DNA of 64,000 bases from Todiramphus chloris collaris (lineage: Eukaryota > Chordata > Aves > Coraciiformes > Alcedinidae), in NCBI GenBank assembly GCA_025345505.1, contig JANVCC010000030.1, forward strand, positions 15,173,680-15,237,679. Reading direction: 5' to 3'. Shown here one piece after another: positions 59,423-64,000 of this stretch. The position numbers were made by a program, and so were the translations under genes. The notes under the pieces were generated by a model. It was not told the origin of the DNA and made no database searches. It saw only the letters and a list, made by a program, of their open reading frames with translations. Position 1 is the stretch's first letter. Each line of letters begins with the position of its first letter.

Positions 59423-59464
59423 GGGAACTTTGCACCCTCCTTCCTGCCATCAGTTCCTGTCAAC
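59423..59464 (+). repeat. Dispersed 42-bp duplicate, copy 2
   Basis: GGGAACTTTGCACCCTCCTT then CCTGCCATCAGTTCCTGT is the partner of 57205-57246. Confidence 0.75.
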
Positions 59465-61772
59465 TTCAGCACTGCAGCATGAAGGATAACAGAAGAAAAC
59501 GTTCACAGAAAAATATCAGCCCTCAAGTGAAACAAACCAAATTCCCAAAGCAACTACATTGGTATGAATCCAGTGTTACTCCACGGTCCCTAGGTAAGTA
59601 ATCCAAATGTCTGTGAAGAAGACAAAAGATTCTGCCCCAGCGCAACAGCACAGAGACGGGCAGCAGCAAATAGTTAACTTGAGGTGGAAAGGATTTGGTG
59701 GAGATGTCTGAACAGCCATCCTGAGGCTTGCTACAGGCGCTCAGGGACAGACACCCAAGCATGGCTGGTGGCAGAAGACAGAATGATCAGTCTGGAGTGG
59801 TCAGAGGCCTGATTTCACATCCAGAAGTCACAAGTCTCCCCACCTTGAGTTTAGATTCTCATAGAGAGTTTTCAAAGGCAGAACTGGAGCAGGACAACAA
59901 TCCGTATCGTAAAGGTTTCTGAAGTTTGGGTTCCCACTCTGTTTTTGGGGGTTTTTTTTCTCCTATGGTCTTTTATCAAGTCATTATTATGTCTGTGGTG
60001 CATTTCAGAAATCTTGGTGGCAGGAGTGGGCAAAAGAGCACAGTGCAACCCAAGGATGCTCTCCGAGCGGTGCCTCCAGCACTGCCCCAACAGCAGTGTG
60101 GGAGACCTGGCAGGGAAGATAACAATGCCAAGTCAAAGTTCTCCCCAGACAAGACCAGTAGAAAGATAAAGCTGCTTGTATAAAGTATGTGTGACCACAG
60201 AAAGATTCTTCTTTTAAAGAAACTGCTTTAAAGAACAAATAAGCAGTCTCTCCTACAACATGGAAAACCTAAACATTATTGTTTTATGTTTGCAACACAT
60301 GTAGTCACGACGATAACAGAACCGAAGCACATCTCAGACACTGCAAGGAGGAACTCAAGACAAAGATAGAACACACCAGACAGATATAGTCAGACTCCTG
60401 CACCTTTTTCTCCAGTACTGAGAGAGGAGCAATGTCCTGTGTGCCGGAGACTTGGTTTATCTATTGTTTTAACCCTAAGCACAGCCTAAAAGGCTTTAGA
60501 TGCAAGGCTGGTGGTTACAGAGTACATGCGTGCAATTCCTGCTGTGCTTCACTGATAGGCAATGGAGCATGCAGGCCAAGGGGGAGGAGACCAGAGCAAG
60601 TCAGCAGTTATGAAACTGAAGCAAGAGCTCCGTAACAGCACACCAACAGACAGAGCAAATGGAAACAGTCTATAGCAATCGACCCAACAAACCGGCCAGA
60701 GGATGATGTGGCTGGGAACAAGATGAGATGAGGGAAAGGGACCTTGAGGGAAGGGTTAGTATGGTAGAAAAGAAGGAAGACCTGGTTTTCTAACTGATAC
60801 AGCAATCAACTTTTCCAGGTTATATGCTATTTTTGGACCAAACTAACTTGCAGGAGTCAGCATGGGGACTAGAAGCGATGCTCTGTCACAGGGTTCATGG
60901 CAGACTGATCACTGCAAGCTTCAACACAGCTACTGAGTCAGCAGCTCGCAGCCAGCACACGCTCTCACTGTGTACATTGCTTACTACTCAGATAGAAAAC
61001 TCCCCAAAAGAAAGGGCTGGAAACATTTGTTTTAACAGAAACAAGATGACTAAGGCAGCAAAACAAGGAGGACATTATTAATAAAATATTTAAGAGGGGA
61101 AAGAGATACTCCCCCATAACCACCTGCCAAGCCTAGAGGGCATTTCATTGGCAAGGACTAAGCAGCCAGCACACAGCAGAGACCCACCAGCATAAGGCAA
61201 AATGCCCTTCTGCCCATGGGACATAACATCAGAAATTCACTGAAGGACATTTTATCTGTGGCTGGAGAGCCCACTACATGCACTACAAGAGTTAAATCCC
61301 ATATTCTCATCACCTTCTCCATTTCCACATCTTCTCAAGACCCATCCCTCTCTAACAAACTCAGCTAGCTGTATCCAGCATGTTTCTAAATTACCTGAAA
61401 GCATCAGCTACCCTAGGAAAAGGAGGAGTCTTTCCATTCACAGTCTGTTTTTGGAAGCTGCAAATAAGATCTGCGAGTACATTTAGATTTGGGCTGCTTG
61501 TTCAGCGCAATTTGTCTACAGTCTCTGTAGACTGCAGCCAACCTCAGAGACCTGATCAAGAGCCCTAAATCCACAGAAACCTTCAGCTGAATCCACAAGC
61601 TGCCCCAGTCCCACCAGTCTCCCCTCACGTCATGCTAGTGTCACCAAAAATACTCAGATCACCTCTGTGAAACAGAAGAGGGGTCTTCAAAAGACCACTG
61701 TTTCCATTTCAGAAAAGTACAGAGAAAAGAAAAGTAAAATTAGGAAATAATTTAGGGAACTCATAGCATGAG

Positions 61773-62804
61773 ATGAATTTAGAGGCTGATGGCACATGTT
61801 CTTACAGAGAGATACCATCGGTATTTCACCTGTCCCATCATCACCTCCTTGCCCCTTTACAGTGCTCCATGCAGGAGTATCTCAAGCATTTGCTCAGGAA
61901 CAGGAGCAAGGCAGCCCAGGGCAGCTGCTGCTATGGTCGAGTAGCCAGCAAAGGAAGTCCCAAAACTCCAATTCTAACACCAGCTTTCCACCAACTCACT
62001 GCAGAAACTAACTCCCATCACCACAGCTGGGCAGGCTGTGCTGGCACTTGCTCTGTGGTGAGAGACCAGAGGAAGCGGGAGACCCCAGCCTGCTCGCATG
62101 GCACGCGAAGTGGTTCCGCTGCTCCCGAAGTGGCAGAGGCACACACGGCACTGGCCAACATTTGGCCAGTGCATCTGTCCAGCAGGACTAAAAGCCTTTG
62201 CTTTTCATACCCCACAGGAGCGTTACAAGGATTAGCTCATGTTTATTCAGCACCATTTTTCAAAGCACTGCACAAGAGCCAAGCCCTTGATATTTTTTTT
62301 TATCTGTTCCTTGCTCTGTCACTCCCTCCCAAAGGGACATGTTTCTCCCCTCCTGAGAAACAAACAAGCACAAGATCAGCAGGAGTGGGAGGCACATTCC
62401 AGGCTGCTCCTCCTCTCTCCAACCACAAATGCCACCAACCCCTGCTGTCAGGCCCACCCAGCGCAAGTGCCCAGCATCCAGGCCTCCCCACGCAGCCCAG
62501 GAGAGGCCAGGCAGGATACGCAGCAGGATGTTTCAGCTCATCTCATTTCCTTTTCAGTTTCAAGGAGCAAAACAGTGGGGTCAAACAGCCACCCCTGGAG
62601 CCACGCAGCCTGCCCACACAGCCACAGCAAGGTAGGGGGGCTCTGCGCAAGCCCCGCTTTGCAACTCCCCTTCTCAGACAAAGTGCCAAGTGGATGTTGC
62701 GGCCGAGGTCTCCCTGGAGGGTGCGTGTGCCAGTAAATCCCAACCCTTGGGGAACATGCCAAAGCCTTGGCATGAGGGGACGGCTCACATCCGAGCATAT
62801 GTAA
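61773..62804 (+). other. Long intronic ORF of 343 codons, coding status doubtful
   Basis: An ATG-to-stop frame of 343 codons on the plus strand, antisense to P3H2, is the longest open frame in the window. The product is rich in Ser, Pro, His and Ala and has no recognised domain, signal peptide or membrane segment beyond a short hydrophobic stretch (DIFFYLFLALSLPP). Overlapping frames on both strands are also open here (62239-62736 plus, 62538-63020 minus), pointing to a C-rich, stop-poor composition rather than selection. The start context is weak, and no promoter or poly(A) signal is evident. Confidence 0.12.
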
Positions 62805-63980
62805 GTGCCAGACACTAAACCTCATGCTTTGTGCAAGTGCAGACAAATCGGACGTGGCACATTCTGTGCTGTGCACAGGCTTGTTGAGCCAGATCAAAAG
62901 AGCAAATGTGGGAACAGAGCTTGCACATGGCTTGCAGCAAGGTGAGGATGTGGACAGACCCGCTACACGTTGCTCTGGAGGACAAAGCTGATCAGTGTAG
63001 CTCACAAAACCCAAGAGCATCAGAAAGGCTTAAAGAAAAATGTATTAAAAACATAAACAGCTCTCTTCAAAGAGTACCTTCCCTTGGCTGCAGTGCTCAA
63101 AACCTGGGATCCATGCGCATAGCAAAAACATCCACTGCTCCATCAAAAAGCAGAAAAATCAAAGTGTTAGCATGAATATAAAATTTCCAGATGCTGCAAA
63201 AGCAAATTAAGATGAGTCACACACAAGAAAAAAAAAACCTGTTTTCAACCCATTGCTTTGGTAAGATTACAATGCATTTTTAAATGTGGAAAATAAAAAC
63301 CTCAGGCACAGTAGAAGCAGAAATGGAAGAACAGCCCATATCTCAATCCATACCTGTATTTTTCTATTTTGATTTTACTGAAATAGAAGACAAAAACCCC
63401 ATTCCCTAATTTAGAGCAAAGTTTTTAGTGAGCTTGACATAAGCAAACTTTTGTGACTCTGGGGAAGGCTTTGAATTCTGGAAAAGAAATCACTTAGCCT
63501 TTTAGCATGACAAATTTTGTGTCACTTCCCACAGACCATGACATTACATAGAGCATCTTTCATGGCAAGGACCACAGGAAAATTCTGTCAGCTTCACAGG
63601 GATCACATATGAGCCAAATTACAGTCCCAGTTCACTCCCAAGATTTCTTTCAGGACCTCTATGCAGCACATGGACACTAAAGTTTAAGCCAGTTCAGTTG
63701 TAGTCCCCAGTTTGTAAAACTGACATTAAGGCAATGGCAGAAAAGGAAGTCTAGAAAATGCTACGGTTTTCCAAAAGGTTTTACACTGCAGGAGTTCATG
63801 ATTTGTCTCCTTGATCTGCTGCTGTGTAGGCATGCATCCCAGGCACCAGCACTGCCTAGAGCAAAAGTTTGCTTCTCCAACTAGAAATGGATTTCAGCAG
63901 AATCATCCTCCTTGTGCTCTGCTGTGTAGGTCTTCACCTATTAAGCTGCCTATAGCAACTAAAAGTTTATTAATGTGCTC

Positions 63981-64000
63981 AAAAAAAAAAAAAAAAAAAA
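63981..64000 (+). repeat. Poly(A) run reaching the window edge
   Basis: About 20 A end the window, so the full length of the run is not visible. Confidence 0.9.

Larger units (their letters stand above)
43555..64000 (-). other. P3H2 intron 1, 5'-proximal part
   Basis: About 20 kb with the CTCTC microsatellite, A-rich tracts, two CR1-type fragments, the 42-bp duplicate pair and a GC-richer, stop-poor zone at 61770-62800. No P3H2 first exon (expected to be GC-rich with a signal peptide) and no CpG island was seen, so the intron continues past the window. Confidence 0.75.

Noticed and set aside
1..64000. CRISPR arrays, operons, prophage, tRNA or rRNA genes
   Set aside because: None seen. The only regular repeats are eukaryotic microsatellites and short tandem duplications without CRISPR spacing.

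Overview
The window looks like avian nuclear genomic DNA. It has long non-coding stretches, GT-AG introns, sparse repeats dominated by short 3' fragments of CR1 LINEs, and one solo LTR of the kind common in bird genomes. Nothing bacterial, viral or organellar was seen. 'Bird' is an inference from the CR1 and LTR repertoire and from a protein close to, but clearly diverged from, the mammalian orthologue.

The only gene I can name is P3H2 (LEPREL1, prolyl 3-hydroxylase 2), on the minus strand. Seven consecutive coding exons lie between 11019 and 2138. All have consensus splice sites and all reading phases match across the junctions. They total 838 bp, about 279 codons. I number them 2 to 8 from my recollection of the mammalian gene. 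They encode the second half of the N-terminal TPR/CXXXC domain and the linker to the catalytic domain. The first exon (signal peptide, start of the TPR domain) should lie beyond 64000. The 2-oxoglutarate/iron dioxygenase domain and the C-terminal ER-retention signal should lie to the left of position 1.

Layout: 1-2137 is intron 8 (partial), with A-rich tracts and a 23-bp triplicate repeat. 2138-11019 holds exons 8 to 2 separated by introns of about 0.5-2.8 kb. Intron 2 contains a complete solo LTR with 5-bp target-site duplications (9707-10514, opposite in orientation to the gene). Intron 3 contains an unexplained minus-strand exon-like segment (8553-8406) with a strong splice acceptor, a 48-codon open frame, a stop, a poly(A) signal and a GU-rich downstream element. 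11020-64000 is about 53 kb of intron 1 without any coding exon I could support. It carries CR1 fragments, microsatellites, a 100-bp purine tract, a duplicated 42-bp segment and a long intronic ORF of doubtful meaning.

P3H2 acts in the endoplasmic reticulum, where it 3-hydroxylates prolines in collagens. No second functional gene is established. The item most worth following is the orphan terminal exon in intron 3.
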